Shown here: piece after piece, positions 1 through 8,056 of the stretch
How the letters are laid out: every line of letters begins with the position of its first letter
How positions within the stretch are numbered: position 1 is the first letter of the stretch
From: an uncultured Sutterella sp.
GTDB taxonomy: Bacteria > Pseudomonadota > Gammaproteobacteria > Burkholderiales > Burkholderiaceae_F
NCBI GenBank assembly: GCA_900315045.1
Contig: OMXR01000010.1
Location: 1-35,380, forward strand
Length of the DNA: 35,380 nt
Reading direction: 5' to 3'
Made by a program: the position numbers and the translations under genes
Notes under the pieces: model-generated
Database searches by the model: none
What the model saw: only the letters and a program-made list of their open reading frames with translations
Told to the model about the DNA's origin: nothing

Positions 1-187
1 TTGTTCGAGAAGTCTCAAACCGTTCCATCGGCGCTCACACCTATCGGTTCTGATCAAGTTTTTAAAGAGCATTGCTGTTTTTCAACAGCGCAGAAGAAGA
101 AGTTTATCAAACTCTTTTTCTTTTTGCAAGTCACGGCGTTTCCGCCGCTCTTCGCTCAGCTTTCGAAGGACGTGTCCCTCAAAGCGG
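1..187 (-). other. rRNA operon 5' leader (16S gene lies outside the window)
   Basis: Read on the minus strand, this stretch begins just downstream of a strong promoter (194-222) and carries a boxB-like hairpin followed by the boxA motif TGCTCTTTAA, then a segment resembling the proteobacterial 16S leader. No protein-coding signal was found. The mature 16S rRNA should start beyond position 1, in the sequence to the left. The assignment rests on the promoter and antitermination layout, because no part of the rRNA itself is visible. Confidence 0.75.
62..89 (-). promoter_or_regulatory. rrn antitermination site, boxB hairpin and boxA
   Basis: On the minus strand, GCTGTT-GAAA-AACAGC (84-89 pairing with 74-79, GNRA-type tetraloop) is followed by TGCTCTTTAA (62-71). 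This order, boxB then boxA, is the nut-like arrangement that recruits NusB/NusE and related factors on rRNA transcripts in Proteobacteria. The match to the E. coli boxA core is exact over these ten bases. Function is inferred from family knowledge. Confidence 0.75.
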
Positions 188-193
188 AGGCGC

Positions 194-222
194 ACTATAG
201 ACTCACAATTTCTGTTTGTCAA
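194..222 (-). promoter_or_regulatory. Strong sigma-70 promoter for the rRNA operon
   Basis: On the minus strand there is a perfect -35 TTGACA (217-222), a 17-base spacer and a -10 TATAGT (194-199). It is followed by a GC-rich discriminator (GCGCC), which is typical of rRNA promoters under stringent control. Transcription would start near 187 and run left into the leader with boxB/boxA. Confidence 0.8.
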
Positions 223-280
223 ACATCATGCGCCGACTTGCTTTCTTCTCTGAGAACCTCCGAAAAGACTCTCTCTATAA

Positions 281-305
281 AACAAAAAGCAGGCGCATCG
301 CCTGC
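281..305 (-). terminator. Rho-independent terminator of tRNA-fMet
   Basis: The perfect stem GCAGGCG/CGCCTGC (289-295 with 299-305) has a three-base loop and is followed on the minus strand by TTTTTGTT. It lies 24 bases after the tRNA 3' end and before the rRNA promoter, so the tRNA is a separate transcription unit. Confidence 0.85.
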
Positions 306-329
306 CGTTCATTCCAACAAAAGAAAGCG

Positions 330-406
<77 letters not shown>

Positions 407-440
407 GTACCTTTTACTCTTCGCTACCGAAGAGATTGAA

Positions 441-469
441 ATATTAGCTCCTATTTTTTCTTTTGTCAA
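441..469 (-). promoter_or_regulatory. Sigma-70 promoter of tRNA-fMet
   Basis: On the minus strand there is a perfect TTGACA (464-469), a 17-base spacer and TAATAT (441-446). The predicted start near 434 leaves a 5' leader of about 28 bases before the tRNA, to be removed by RNase P. Confidence 0.8.
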
Positions 470-587
470 GATATTTCTTCATCTTGCGCCGAGTTACCCG
501 GGAATGCAGCAATTCCGCCGTACAGCCGATGACGATCATGACTACACTGAAACGTACGTCACAAACATTGGGCACAGAGCTTTCCGT

Positions 588-1169
588 ATGGAGTTTCCCA
601 AGCACAAAGTTCTTTACGATCCGCACGCGCTGTTTTGCGAACGCTGCGGCGCCCGGATGGAACGCCGCTTCATCCCGGAAGAAGGCAAAGAGCGCGATGC
701 CTGCCCTTCCTGCGGTTACATCCGGTACTTCAATCCGACACCGATCGTGGTTGCCATCATCGAGCACAAGGGGAAAGTCTTGCTCGCCAAGCGCGCCATC
801 GACCCGCGGAAGGGATTCTGGACGCTCCCCGGAGGCTTTCAGGAACTGCACGAGACACTCGCAGAAGGTGCCGCTCGCGAATCCTGGGAGGAGGCGGGAG
901 CCAAGATCAGCATTCAGCAGCTCTATATCGCCTACGACATCCCCTTTGCCGGGCAAGCCACATTCGCATTCATTGCGCACCTTGAAAGCGAGGACTTTTC
1001 CCCCGGCCCAGAATCCTTGGATGTCCGTCTCTTCACTGAAGAGGAAATCCCCTGGGATGAGCTCAGCTTCCGGACTGTCTCCATCGCCCTGCGCCACTTC
1101 TTTGCGGACAGAAAGACGGGCATTTTTCCGGTACGCTCGATTCTTCTTGAGCAACCGGAGAATCCATAG
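588..1169 (+). CDS. Nudix hydrolase with N-terminal zinc ribbon
   Basis: A protein of 193 residues. Residues 17-42 form a four-cysteine zinc ribbon (C17, C20, C39, C42). The Nudix box follows at about 83-104 with the pattern G-x5-E-x7-REx2EExG: G83, E89, R97, E98, E101, E102 and G104 are all present, so metal-dependent hydrolysis of a nucleoside-diphosphate-linked substrate is likely. The substrate cannot be read from the sequence. Members with this zinc ribbon resemble the NADH-pyrophosphatase side of the superfamily but are shorter than NudC. The start at 588 places the ribbon close to the N-terminus, as in relatives. An in-frame ATG at 504 would add 28 residues of no recognisable domain, and neither start has a strong ribosome-binding site. 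The gene stands alone, upstream of pyrD. Confidence 0.88.
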   Translation: MEFPKHKVLYDPHALFCERCGARMERRFIPEEGKERDACPSCGYIRYFNPTPIVVAIIEHKGKVLLAKRAIDPRKGFWTLPGGFQELHETLAEGAARESWEEAGAKISIQQLYIAYDIPFAGQATFAFIAHLESEDFSPGPESLDVRLFTEEEIPWDELSFRTVSIALRHFFADRKTGIFPVRSILLEQPENP

Positions 1170-1338
1170 CGCCCAAGCCATCACCTCCCCCGAATAGTCC
1201 GCGCATGCGCGCGAGTAGAATGATTCCACCGCTGAGGCGATTGCCCTTCTTCAAGCCGGCACTCAAGGTGCCGAAGGCTTTGTCAGGTTCCAGTCGCTCT
1301 CCCTCACACTGAAGAATCAATTTACGGAGTCTCGATTC

Positions 1339-2391
1339 ATGCTCTACAAGCTTGCCAAAAGCGTCCTTTTCCAGATGCAGCCTGAAACTGCACACAACGT
1401 CATCATGAAGAATCTGGACTGGATCACCCTCATGGGACTTCACAATCTCGTGACGCATATGCCTGACGAAGACCCTGTTGACGTCATGGGCATCAGGTTC
1501 CCCAATACCGTCGGACTAGCCGCCGGCATGGACAAGGACGGCACACGCGTTTCCGCTTTCGGCGCCCTTGGCTTCGGCCACGTGGAAATCGGCACCATCA
1601 CCCCCGTCGCCCAGCCGGGCAATCCCAAGCCGAGACTTTTTCGCGTCATTCCTGCCGAAGGCATCGTCAACCGCATGGGTTTCAACAACGAAGGCACTGA
1701 ACAGGTCATGCGCAATCTGAAAAGCGCCGAGGCCTTTCATCTTCGCGGCGGCGTTCTAGGCATCAATATCGGCAAGAACAAAGTCACCCCCAACGAGAAT
1801 GCCGTCTCTGACTATCGTGCCTGCCTGCAGCGCTCCTACGAGAAGGCCGACTACATCGCCATCAACATCTCAAGCCCCAACACCCCAAACCTGCGCGAAC
1901 TGCAGGCCGACGCCCCTCTGCGGGAACTGCTCGGCGCCCTGCGCGACGAGCGCCGCAAGATCATGGATGAACGCGGCCTGCCCTACAAGCCGATCGCAGT
2001 GAAGCTTGCGCCCGATCTTGCCAATGACGCCATCCTGCACGCCGTCGACATCATCGTCGAATCGGAAATGGACGGCGTGATAGCCACCAATACGACAATC
2101 AATCACGAATCCATCAAAGGCATGCCGAACTGGAGCGAGACGGGAGGCCTTTCCGGCCGTCCTCTCTTTGAGCGCTCCACAGAGTGTCTGCGATTGATTT
2201 CAGAGCATCTGCAGGGCAAGCTTCCCATCATCGCCTCCGGCGGCATCATGAGCGGCAGCGACGCCGTCATCAAAATGCAGGCCGGTGCCAGCCTTGTTCA
2301 GCTTTATTCCGGCTTTATTTACCAGGGGCCCGCCCTGATCGCCGAGTGCGTCGAGGCGATTGCAAAATATCGCGCTGGCCAGTCCGAATAG
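1339..2391 (+). CDS. pyrD: Dihydroorotate dehydrogenase (quinone), class 2
   Basis: 350 residues, the normal length for class 2 PyrD. It oxidises dihydroorotate to orotate in pyrimidine synthesis and passes electrons to membrane quinones. The N-terminal helix segment (about 1-40) is the membrane-associating, quinone-tunnel part found only in class 2 enzymes. FMN and active-site features include AAGMDKDG (61-68), NISSPNT (176-182, with the catalytic serine), a later IATNTT and an IIASGGI phosphate-binding loop near the C-terminus. A GGAG lies about ten bases before the ATG. The stop is 19 bases before the aldo/keto reductase gene, so the two may be co-transcribed, although the functions are not obviously linked. 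Confidence 0.96.
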   Translation: MLYKLAKSVLFQMQPETAHNVIMKNLDWITLMGLHNLVTHMPDEDPVDVMGIRFPNTVGLAAGMDKDGTRVSAFGALGFGHVEIGTITPVAQPGNPKPRLFRVIPAEGIVNRMGFNNEGTEQVMRNLKSAEAFHLRGGVLGINIGKNKVTPNENAVSDYRACLQRSYEKADYIAINISSPNTPNLRELQADAPLRELLGALRDERRKIMDERGLPYKPIAVKLAPDLANDAILHAVDIIVESEMDGVIATNTTINHESIKGMPNWSETGGLSGRPLFERSTECLRLISEHLQGKLPIIASGGIMSGSDAVIKMQAGASLVQLYSGFIYQGPALIAECVEAIAKYRAGQSE

Positions 2392-2410
2392 GTCTTCCAG
2401 GAGAGTTTTC

Positions 2411-3439
2411 ATGCTAATGCCCAGAATCAATACCGCGCCATTTACTTTTCCCAAGATCATCATCGGAACGATGACCTTCGGCGAGCAGAACACGATTGCT
2501 GAGGCCTACGAGCAGCTTGACTGGGCTTACGAGCAAGGGCATCGGTTCCTTGACTGCGCGGAAATGTATCCGATCATGACCAAACCCGAGACGCAGGGCC
2601 TGACGGAGGAATACATCGGCCGCTGGATGCGCGGAAAAGACCGCTCGAGCCTTCGCATTGCGTCAAAGGTCACCGGACCAGGCCGCAAATGGATCAGAGG
2701 CGGCAAGTTCACCCTGGAAGGCATCCGCGAAGCAGTTGAAGGCTCGCTGCGCCGCCTTCAGACAGACTACATCGATCTGTACCAGATCCACTGGCCCTGT
2801 CGCAGCGTCCCGGTCTTCGGCAATACCCGGTTTGTTGCACCTGAGCATCCCGAGGAAGAGCTTGGCATCCGAGAGCAGCTTGAAGTGCTGGGCGAGCTGG
2901 TCAAGCAGGGCAAGATCCGCGCTGTCGGCCTTTCCAACGAAACGCCCTGGGGGGTCTGCGCTTTTGCCAAGGCTGCCGATGAATGCGGGCTGCCGAGAAT
3001 CGTTTCCGTGCAAAACGCGTACTCTCTGACGAACCGCCAGGTCGAGCAGGGCCTTGACGAAGCCTGCTACCGCGAGGGTGTTGCCATTCTTGCCTACTCG
3101 CCCCTGGCTGCCGGTACGCTGACAGGAAAATATCTCGAACCGGGGGCAGTCGGCCGATTCACGGTATTCCCGAAAGACTTCTCTCCGCGTTACACCCGCC
3201 CGTCGGTTCCCCCGGCTGTCAAGGCCTATGTTGAGCTTGCCCGCCGGCATGGACTGACGCCTGTCGAACTGGCGCTTGGCTTTGCATGCACCAGGCCCTT
3301 CATTAGCTCCGTCATTCTTGGAGCAACGAGTCTGGAGCAACTCAAAGCTGACGTGAAAGCTTGCTCGACCCCGATCAGCGATGAGCTCATGCATGAAATC
3401 GATGCCATTCATGCAGCAATGCCCAACCCGGCAATCTGA
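2411..3439 (+). CDS. tas: Tas-like NADP-dependent aldo/keto reductase
   Basis: 342 residues, a single (beta/alpha)8 barrel of the aldo/keto reductase superfamily. The catalytic tetrad is visible as D48, Y53, K86 and H127. Segments such as GTMTFGEQN near the N-terminus and AEMYP...KPETQGLTEEYIG match E. coli Tas closely. The natural substrate of Tas proteins is poorly defined; the E. coli gene was found by suppression of tyrosine auxotrophy in starving cells. The ATG at 2411 was chosen because AGGAG (2398-2402) precedes it at the right distance. The 3' end overlaps the next gene by 29 bases. Confidence 0.9.
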   Translation: MLMPRINTAPFTFPKIIIGTMTFGEQNTIAEAYEQLDWAYEQGHRFLDCAEMYPIMTKPETQGLTEEYIGRWMRGKDRSSLRIASKVTGPGRKWIRGGKFTLEGIREAVEGSLRRLQTDYIDLYQIHWPCRSVPVFGNTRFVAPEHPEEELGIREQLEVLGELVKQGKIRAVGLSNETPWGVCAFAKAADECGLPRIVSVQNAYSLTNRQVEQGLDEACYREGVAILAYSPLAAGTLTGKYLEPGAVGRFTVFPKDFSPRYTRPSVPPAVKAYVELARRHGLTPVELALGFACTRPFISSVILGATSLEQLKADVKACSTPISDELMHEIDAIHAAMPNPAI

Positions 3440-3941
3440 GGGCGGACCGCTGCGGACATTCATTGCGCTGCGGCCAGAGAGTTCGCAGCGCAATGCACTC
3501 GGTCTTCTGGCCAAGTCATTTTGCCGGGGCACGAAAGCAAGGGCCGTCCGGGCGGAAAACGTGCACCTGACGCTTGCCTTCATTGGTGAACTGGATTGCT
3601 GCATGGCACTTGAACTGAAGGATGCCCTGGGCAGCGCGTCCTTCAGGCCGGTCCCCGTCTGGCCCTTGACGCACCTTGGCCGATTCGGCGCTGTTCTGTG
3701 GTGTGCAGGCGAGCCCCTGCCGCAGATTGCACAAAACGCTGCATCGGTTCGCGCACTACTTCAAGCTCACAATATTCCACATGACAGAAAGCGCTTTGCC
3801 GCCCACATCACGCTTGCCCGCAACTACTCCCTGCCACTGCCAGCCCTCAATGGCAAGCTGCCGGCACTGCATTTTTCACGCCCTCTGCTCATGGTGAGCG
3901 AGCGCGACAAGGATGGCGTTTTGCGCTATCGTTGCCTCTGA
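3411..3941 (+). CDS. thpR: RNA 2',3'-cyclic phosphodiesterase (ThpR/LigT, 2H family)
   Basis: 176 residues with the two HxT motifs that define the 2H phosphoesterase fold: HLT at 52-54 (in HLTLAFIG) and HIT at 132-134 (in HITLAR). Such proteins hydrolyse 2',3'-cyclic phosphates on RNA ends and, in vitro, can join tRNA half-molecules through 2'-5' bonds. The start is uncertain. The ATG at 3411 gives a normal length and a 29-base overlap with the aldo/keto reductase gene, suggesting translational coupling, but no clear ribosome-binding site is seen. An upstream ATG at 3381 would add ten residues. Confidence 0.85.
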   Translation: MQQCPTRQSEGGPLRTFIALRPESSQRNALGLLAKSFCRGTKARAVRAENVHLTLAFIGELDCCMALELKDALGSASFRPVPVWPLTHLGRFGAVLWCAGEPLPQIAQNAASVRALLQAHNIPHDRKRFAAHITLARNYSLPLPALNGKLPALHFSRPLLMVSERDKDGVLRYRCL

Positions 3942-4029
3942 TCGTCCGTGCAAAATTCCACATCGTGCAATCCGAGCCCGTTCCGATTTTCACGTTACGA
4001 AAGTACAACCCCCCTGATTTTCTCGTGCT

Positions 4030-6042
4030 ATGCCCCAAACGCTCCCTATCCGCCCGGCATTCTGGAATGTGCCCGTGTGGGCGGAAATCGGCATTTATGT
4101 TGTCGGCCTTCTCGCAGCAGTCCTCTGCATCGCCGGAGTCATCCGCGCCATCCGCATCCGCAACAAAGGGACATCTCCCTTGACATCCAGCGGCCCAGAC
4201 ACCAGCTGGCGCATCAAGCATCTCCTTGCCGAATCCTTTGGCCAGAAGCGTGTCATGCAGGGCGCAAGCGGCAAGGCGCACTTCGCCCTGTTCTGGGGCT
4301 TTCTGCTTCTTTTCATGGGAACGGCAACGGCAACGCTGGACTGGGACATCGGCCACTATGTATTCGGCGAGCAGTTTCTGAAGGGGAACATCTACCTTGC
4401 CTACAAGCTCGTTCTTGACTGCGCGGGACTTGCCGCCGTCATCTCACTTTGCTACGGACTTGGCCGCCGCTACCTCTGGCACGACGCAAAGGTTGCAGAA
4501 AACCCGGAACGCTTTACCATCCTCATCGCAAGCCTGCTGTTCATCATTCTGAGCGGATTCCTCGTTGAGGCGCTGCGGCTTGCCGCCATGCGGCCGGCTT
4601 GGGCTGTTTTCTCACCAGTCGGCTACGCGCTTTCCCTGCTGTTCCGCGGCATGACGGAAGAGTCCCTGCGCACCATTCATTCCTTCGTGTGGATCATCCA
4701 TGGCCTGGCAGCTCTAACTTTTGTCGCCGCGATTCCGCTCACCTACTACGCGCATCTTTTCAAGACTCCCGTCTCGATCTATTTCCAGAAGCGCGAAGCA
4801 CCTGGCGCGCTCCCAAAGATTGATCACATCGAGGAGCAGGAAACCTTCGGGATTTCAAGCTTCGATCAATTCACTCGCCTTGACCGCATCCGTTTTGACG
4901 CGTGCACGGAGTGCGGCCGCTGCAGAAGCGTCTGCCCTGCCGTCAAGGCAAATACGCCGCTTGATCCGAAACTGCTGGTCGGAGCGCTCAAGCGCAGGCT
5001 GCACGGAAAGAATCTGAACCAGGATCTTCTGGGTGGCATCATTGACAAGCAGGCGCTCTGGAGCTGCACCACGTGCGGCGCCTGCGCCAGCGTCTGTCCT
5101 GCCCGCATTCCGCTTCCCGACCTCATCGTCATGATGCGCCGCCACCTCGCGCTCGAGCAGGGAGAGTTCCCCGAAGGTCTCGCCACCGCGCTTGAAAACA
5201 CCGCCACGGTCGGCAACCCCTGGGGCATGGATCCTGGAAGCCGACTTAACTGGGCCAAGGGACTGAATGTCCCGGTAGCCAAGAGCGGCGTTCCCTTTGA
5301 CGTTCTCTACTGGGTTGGATGCTCGGCGTCCTATGACCGGCGCGCCCAGAAAATAGCCCGCGCCATGGTCCGGATCCTTCAGAGCGCGGGAGTGAATTTT
5401 GCCGTAATGGCAGAAGAGCGCTGCCACGCGGACTGGGCAAGACGCGCGGGCGAAGAGTATCTCTTCCAGACGGCCGTGCAGGAGAATATTGAAAACTTTG
5501 CAAAGTACAGTTTCAAACGTGTTCTGACCGCCTGCCCGCACTGCTTCAACACACTCAAGAACGAGTACCCCCAGTTTGAGGGCGCGCCCAAGGATGTCAT
5601 CAGCCACGTGCAGTTCATCGATGAGCTGATCAGATCAGGAAAGCTCTCCCCGAACAAGAAGGAGGAACTCGGCGATCTGCTCACCGTGCACGACGCATGC
5701 TACTTTGCCCGCTACAACGGAATCACCGAAGAACCGAGACACGCCCTGCGCTCTGCCGGATTCACCCTCGCGGAAGCCGACAGCAACGGCTGCAGCGCAA
5801 CCTGCTGCGGAGCCGGGGGCGGTCAGATCTTCATGGATCGCCCGAGCCGCATCAACGTCATCCGCCTCAAGGAACTCAGGAACACAGGAGCAAGTCAGGT
5901 GGCGGTCAGCTGCCCGCATTGCCTCACCATGCTTGAGAGTGCAGCCGCCGCACAAAATGACGGCAGCAACCAGAGCTTTGCGGACATTTCCGAGCTGATC
6001 GCACAAAGGCTTCCGGAAAAAAACTCCCACGCCCGAGGATAG
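4030..6042 (+). CDS. Membrane-bound [4Fe-4S]/CCG-domain oxidoreductase (HdrD/GlpC-like)
   Basis: 670 residues. The N-terminal 240 residues contain about five transmembrane helices with conserved-looking histidines, reminiscent of NarI-type cytochrome b subunits. Two ferredoxin-type clusters follow: CxxCGxCxxxCP at 292-303 and again at 346-357. The C-terminal half has the two CCG (heterodisulfide-reductase) domains, with HDxCYxxR...PR, a CCGAGGG segment and CPHC motifs. Proteins of this build connect a soluble dehydrogenase or electron-transfer flavoprotein to the quinone pool, but no partner dehydrogenase is encoded next to it. The ATG lacks an obvious ribosome-binding site. The stop is four bases before the IclR-type regulator, so both are probably one operon. 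Substrate unknown. Confidence 0.88.
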   Translation: MPQTLPIRPAFWNVPVWAEIGIYVVGLLAAVLCIAGVIRAIRIRNKGTSPLTSSGPDTSWRIKHLLAESFGQKRVMQGASGKAHFALFWGFLLLFMGTATATLDWDIGHYVFGEQFLKGNIYLAYKLVLDCAGLAAVISLCYGLGRRYLWHDAKVAENPERFTILIASLLFIILSGFLVEALRLAAMRPAWAVFSPVGYALSLLFRGMTEESLRTIHSFVWIIHGLAALTFVAAIPLTYYAHLFKTPVSIYFQKREAPGALPKIDHIEEQETFGISSFDQFTRLDRIRFDACTECGRCRSVCPAVKANTPLDPKLLVGALKRRLHGKNLNQDLLGGIIDKQALWSCTTCGACASVCPARIPLPDLIVMMRRHLALEQGEFPEGLATALENTATVGNPWGMDPGSRLNWAKGLNVPVAKSGVPFDVLYWVGCSASYDRRAQKIARAMVRILQSAGVNFAVMAEERCHADWARRAGEEYLFQTAVQENIENFAKYSFKRVLTACPHCFNTLKNEYPQFEGAPKDVISHVQFIDELIRSGKLSPNKKEELGDLLTVHDACYFARYNGITEEPRHALRSAGFTLAEADSNGCSATCCGAGGGQIFMDRPSRINVIRLKELRNTGASQVAVSCPHCLTMLESAAAAQNDGSNQSFADISELIAQRLPEKNSHARG

Positions 6043-6046
6043 CGTC

Positions 6047-6832
6047 ATGGACAGAGCGCCTGCAGCCAAAGCCCCCCAGACCGTCCAGGTTCTGGACAGG
6101 TCGCTGAACCTGATCGACTTCATCGCCTCCAGACGCCATCCCATCGCACTGCATGAAATCGCCCGCGACACCCTTTTGCCGCCATCCACGGTTCACCGGC
6201 TGCTGCGAAACCTCGAAAATCATGGCTATGTTGAGCGCGACCAGAACAACTACTGGCGGCTGGGTTTCAAGTTTCTTGAATTCGGCCATCTTGTGCGCGA
6301 TCGGCTCCCGGTCAGGGAAAAAGCCCTCCCGCTCATGCATGTGCTGTTCGAGAAAACCGGAGCAACGGTCAACCTGTCCATGCGCTGCGGTGACAGCATC
6401 ATCTACATTGAACACGTATTCGATCCCCAGATCGGAGTGCGCCTCTCGCGGCAGATCGGAGCCAAGGCTCCGCTTCATTGCACAAGCTGCGGAAAGCTCT
6501 TTCTGTCGGAATTGCCGACAGAAGAGCTGACGGCCTACATTGCCAGAACGCACCTGCAGGCCCGCACGGAGCACTCGATCCGAACCCCCGAACAGCTGAT
6601 CGTCGCGCTCGAACACGCTCGTGAACTCGGCTGGGCCGATGATATTGAAGAACTTGAACCGGGAATCCAGTGCATCGGCGCACCGATTCGCAACGGGCTG
6701 GGGAAAATGGTTGCAGCGATCAGCATCATCTGCGCAAGCGACATCCGGCGCAAGCCGGAGTGGCCGCAGCATCTGCTGCAGGCCACTGCCGCAGTCTCCG
6801 CATCCATGGGCTGGCTCGGAGCCAGGAACTAG
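6047..6832 (+). CDS. IclR-family transcriptional regulator
   Basis: 261 residues. A winged helix-turn-helix lies at about 14-75 (HEIARDTLLPPSTVHRLLRN contains the recognition helix), followed by the IclR effector-binding domain to the C-terminus, with the typical GDSIIYIEHV and CTSCGKLFLSEL stretches. IclR proteins usually sense small organic acids or aromatic metabolites and act next to the genes they control. The gene starts four bases after the membrane iron-sulfur oxidoreductase, with GAGGA (6035-6039) inside the end of that gene, so co-translation is likely. This is the best hint that the oxidoreductase serves a regulated carbon-source pathway. The effector is unknown. Confidence 0.92.
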   Translation: MDRAPAAKAPQTVQVLDRSLNLIDFIASRRHPIALHEIARDTLLPPSTVHRLLRNLENHGYVERDQNNYWRLGFKFLEFGHLVRDRLPVREKALPLMHVLFEKTGATVNLSMRCGDSIIYIEHVFDPQIGVRLSRQIGAKAPLHCTSCGKLFLSELPTEELTAYIARTHLQARTEHSIRTPEQLIVALEHARELGWADDIEELEPGIQCIGAPIRNGLGKMVAAISIICASDIRRKPEWPQHLLQATAAVSASMGWLGARN

Positions 6833-6853
6833 CCGGCCTCCAGAGCGCCGGCG

Positions 6854-7963
6854 CTAGCGCACTCCGCTCCTGGCAAAAGACTCCTCGGCGCATTTCACGA
6901 CCTTTCTGGCCAGAGCCGAAGTCGGATCGATGACAAATACGGTGCGGCCGGCAATTTCCATATCCCCCTCATCGAGGATGAGCGGCAGCTCCGTGCAGCC
7001 AAGGATCAGAACGTTGCACCCGTGCTTTTCAACGAGATACTCGGCGGCGCTCAGAAGATCCTCCCTGCACTGCCCGTCCGTAAAGCCGGCCTTCGCCCCC
7101 TTGGGGCCATAGATCGCACGCATGACAAGCTCCTGATGCGGCTGATCCGGAGCGACCATCGGAATCCCCATGGCAAGGGACTTCACTGAATAAATTCCCG
7201 TCTTGACCGTGCCGCTCGTCGCCAGCAGGCCGACCTTGGCGCTCTTGCCGTACTTGGCCTGGATTTCATCCATTGTCACCTGCTGCATGTTGATGAACGG
7301 AACCTTCAGATGGCGTTGCAGAAACGGCACGAACGCGTGCGCCGTATTGCAGGGCACAATAAGCGCATCGCATCCATCGGCCTGAAGGCGCACTGCGCTG
7401 TTGTAGAGCGCGAGCGTCGGGTCCTCCCCACCCTCCAGCAGACACTTGGTGCGGTCGGGCGTCTGAGGGTTCTGCTCGACGACAAGCTTGAAATGCTCCT
7501 GGTCGTTGGCCGCAGGAGTTGCGCGGACTATCTTGTCATACAGATCCACCGTAGCGGCCGGCCCCAGCCCCCCGATCAGACCGACCTTGAAGGGCTTGGC
7601 AGGCGGCGTGGGATCGGCTGCAAGAATCCGCTTTGCATATTCCTCGACCGGAAGCCGTCCGAGCTGGTCATCCACGGAATCAACCAGCCTGACGGACACT
7701 TCCCGCTGCAGCACGTCAAAGAACTTGTGCGGGCAGCCGCAACTGAAGGCAACAACCTGGGCACCGGCTGCGGCAAGCCGCAAAACCGCATTGAACTGAT
7801 TGATCTGCTTGTCGGCAAAAGCAGTTCTAGGATCGTCCGCATCATGCCTCATGTCGCCTTCATCAATCGACACCGTCACGGAACTGTCCAAGGCAAGAAG
7901 CGCAGCCTTGAGCTCAAGGGCGACATCAACATGGTCACCGCCTACGATTCCAATATGAAGCAT
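6854..7963 (-). CDS. Aspartate/glutamate racemase-family protein with duplicated N-terminal half-domain
   Basis: 369 residues. The C-terminal 240 residues are a full Asp/Glu racemase domain: GLIGGLGPAATVDLY at about 128-142, first catalytic cysteine C205 in PCNTAH and second C323 in GCTELPL. PLP-independent racemases use this cysteine pair to invert amino acids. The first 115 residues look like one additional lobe of the same fold (GIVGGDH at 5-11, FSCGCPH at 73-79), which is unusual because ordinary members have about 230-240 residues. A strong AGGAGAGG precedes the ATG. The gene faces the IclR gene with only 21 bases between stops and lies 93 bases downstream of hrpA. Substrate is inferred only from the family; aspartate is most likely. 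Confidence 0.85.
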   Translation of the reverse strand: MLHIGIVGGDHVDVALELKAALLALDSSVTVSIDEGDMRHDADDPRTAFADKQINQFNAVLRLAAAGAQVVAFSCGCPHKFFDVLQREVSVRLVDSVDDQLGRLPVEEYAKRILAADPTPPAKPFKVGLIGGLGPAATVDLYDKIVRATPAANDQEHFKLVVEQNPQTPDRTKCLLEGGEDPTLALYNSAVRLQADGCDALIVPCNTAHAFVPFLQRHLKVPFINMQQVTMDEIQAKYGKSAKVGLLATSGTVKTGIYSVKSLAMGIPMVAPDQPHQELVMRAIYGPKGAKAGFTDGQCREDLLSAAEYLVEKHGCNVLILGCTELPLILDEGDMEIAGRTVFVIDPTSALARKVVKCAEESFARSGVR

Positions 7964-8019
7964 TTTCAGTCCTCTCCTAAAAATCCAACCAATACCGCCA
8001 TCATAGCCCCGGTCGGGGG

Positions 8020-8041
8020 AAAAATAGGCCGCAAAAGGCCT
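8020..8041 (-). terminator. Probable rho-independent terminator after hrpA
   Basis: On the minus strand, AGGCC-TTTTGC-GGCCT (8037-8041 with 8026-8030) is followed by ATTTTT, about 15 bases after the hrpA stop codon. The stem is only five base pairs, so termination may be partial. It separates hrpA from the racemase gene. Confidence 0.5.
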
Positions 8042-8056
8042 CGGGATGCGCAGTTC

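Noticed and set aside
2663..3604. 313-codon minus-strand frame opposite the aldo/keto reductase
   Set aside because: Antisense shadow of a well-supported gene, with no motif in the translation.
6833..6890. GC-rich inverted repeats (GCCGGC, GGCGCTAGCGC) between the IclR and racemase stops
   Set aside because: No T run on either strand and short stems, so not called a terminator.
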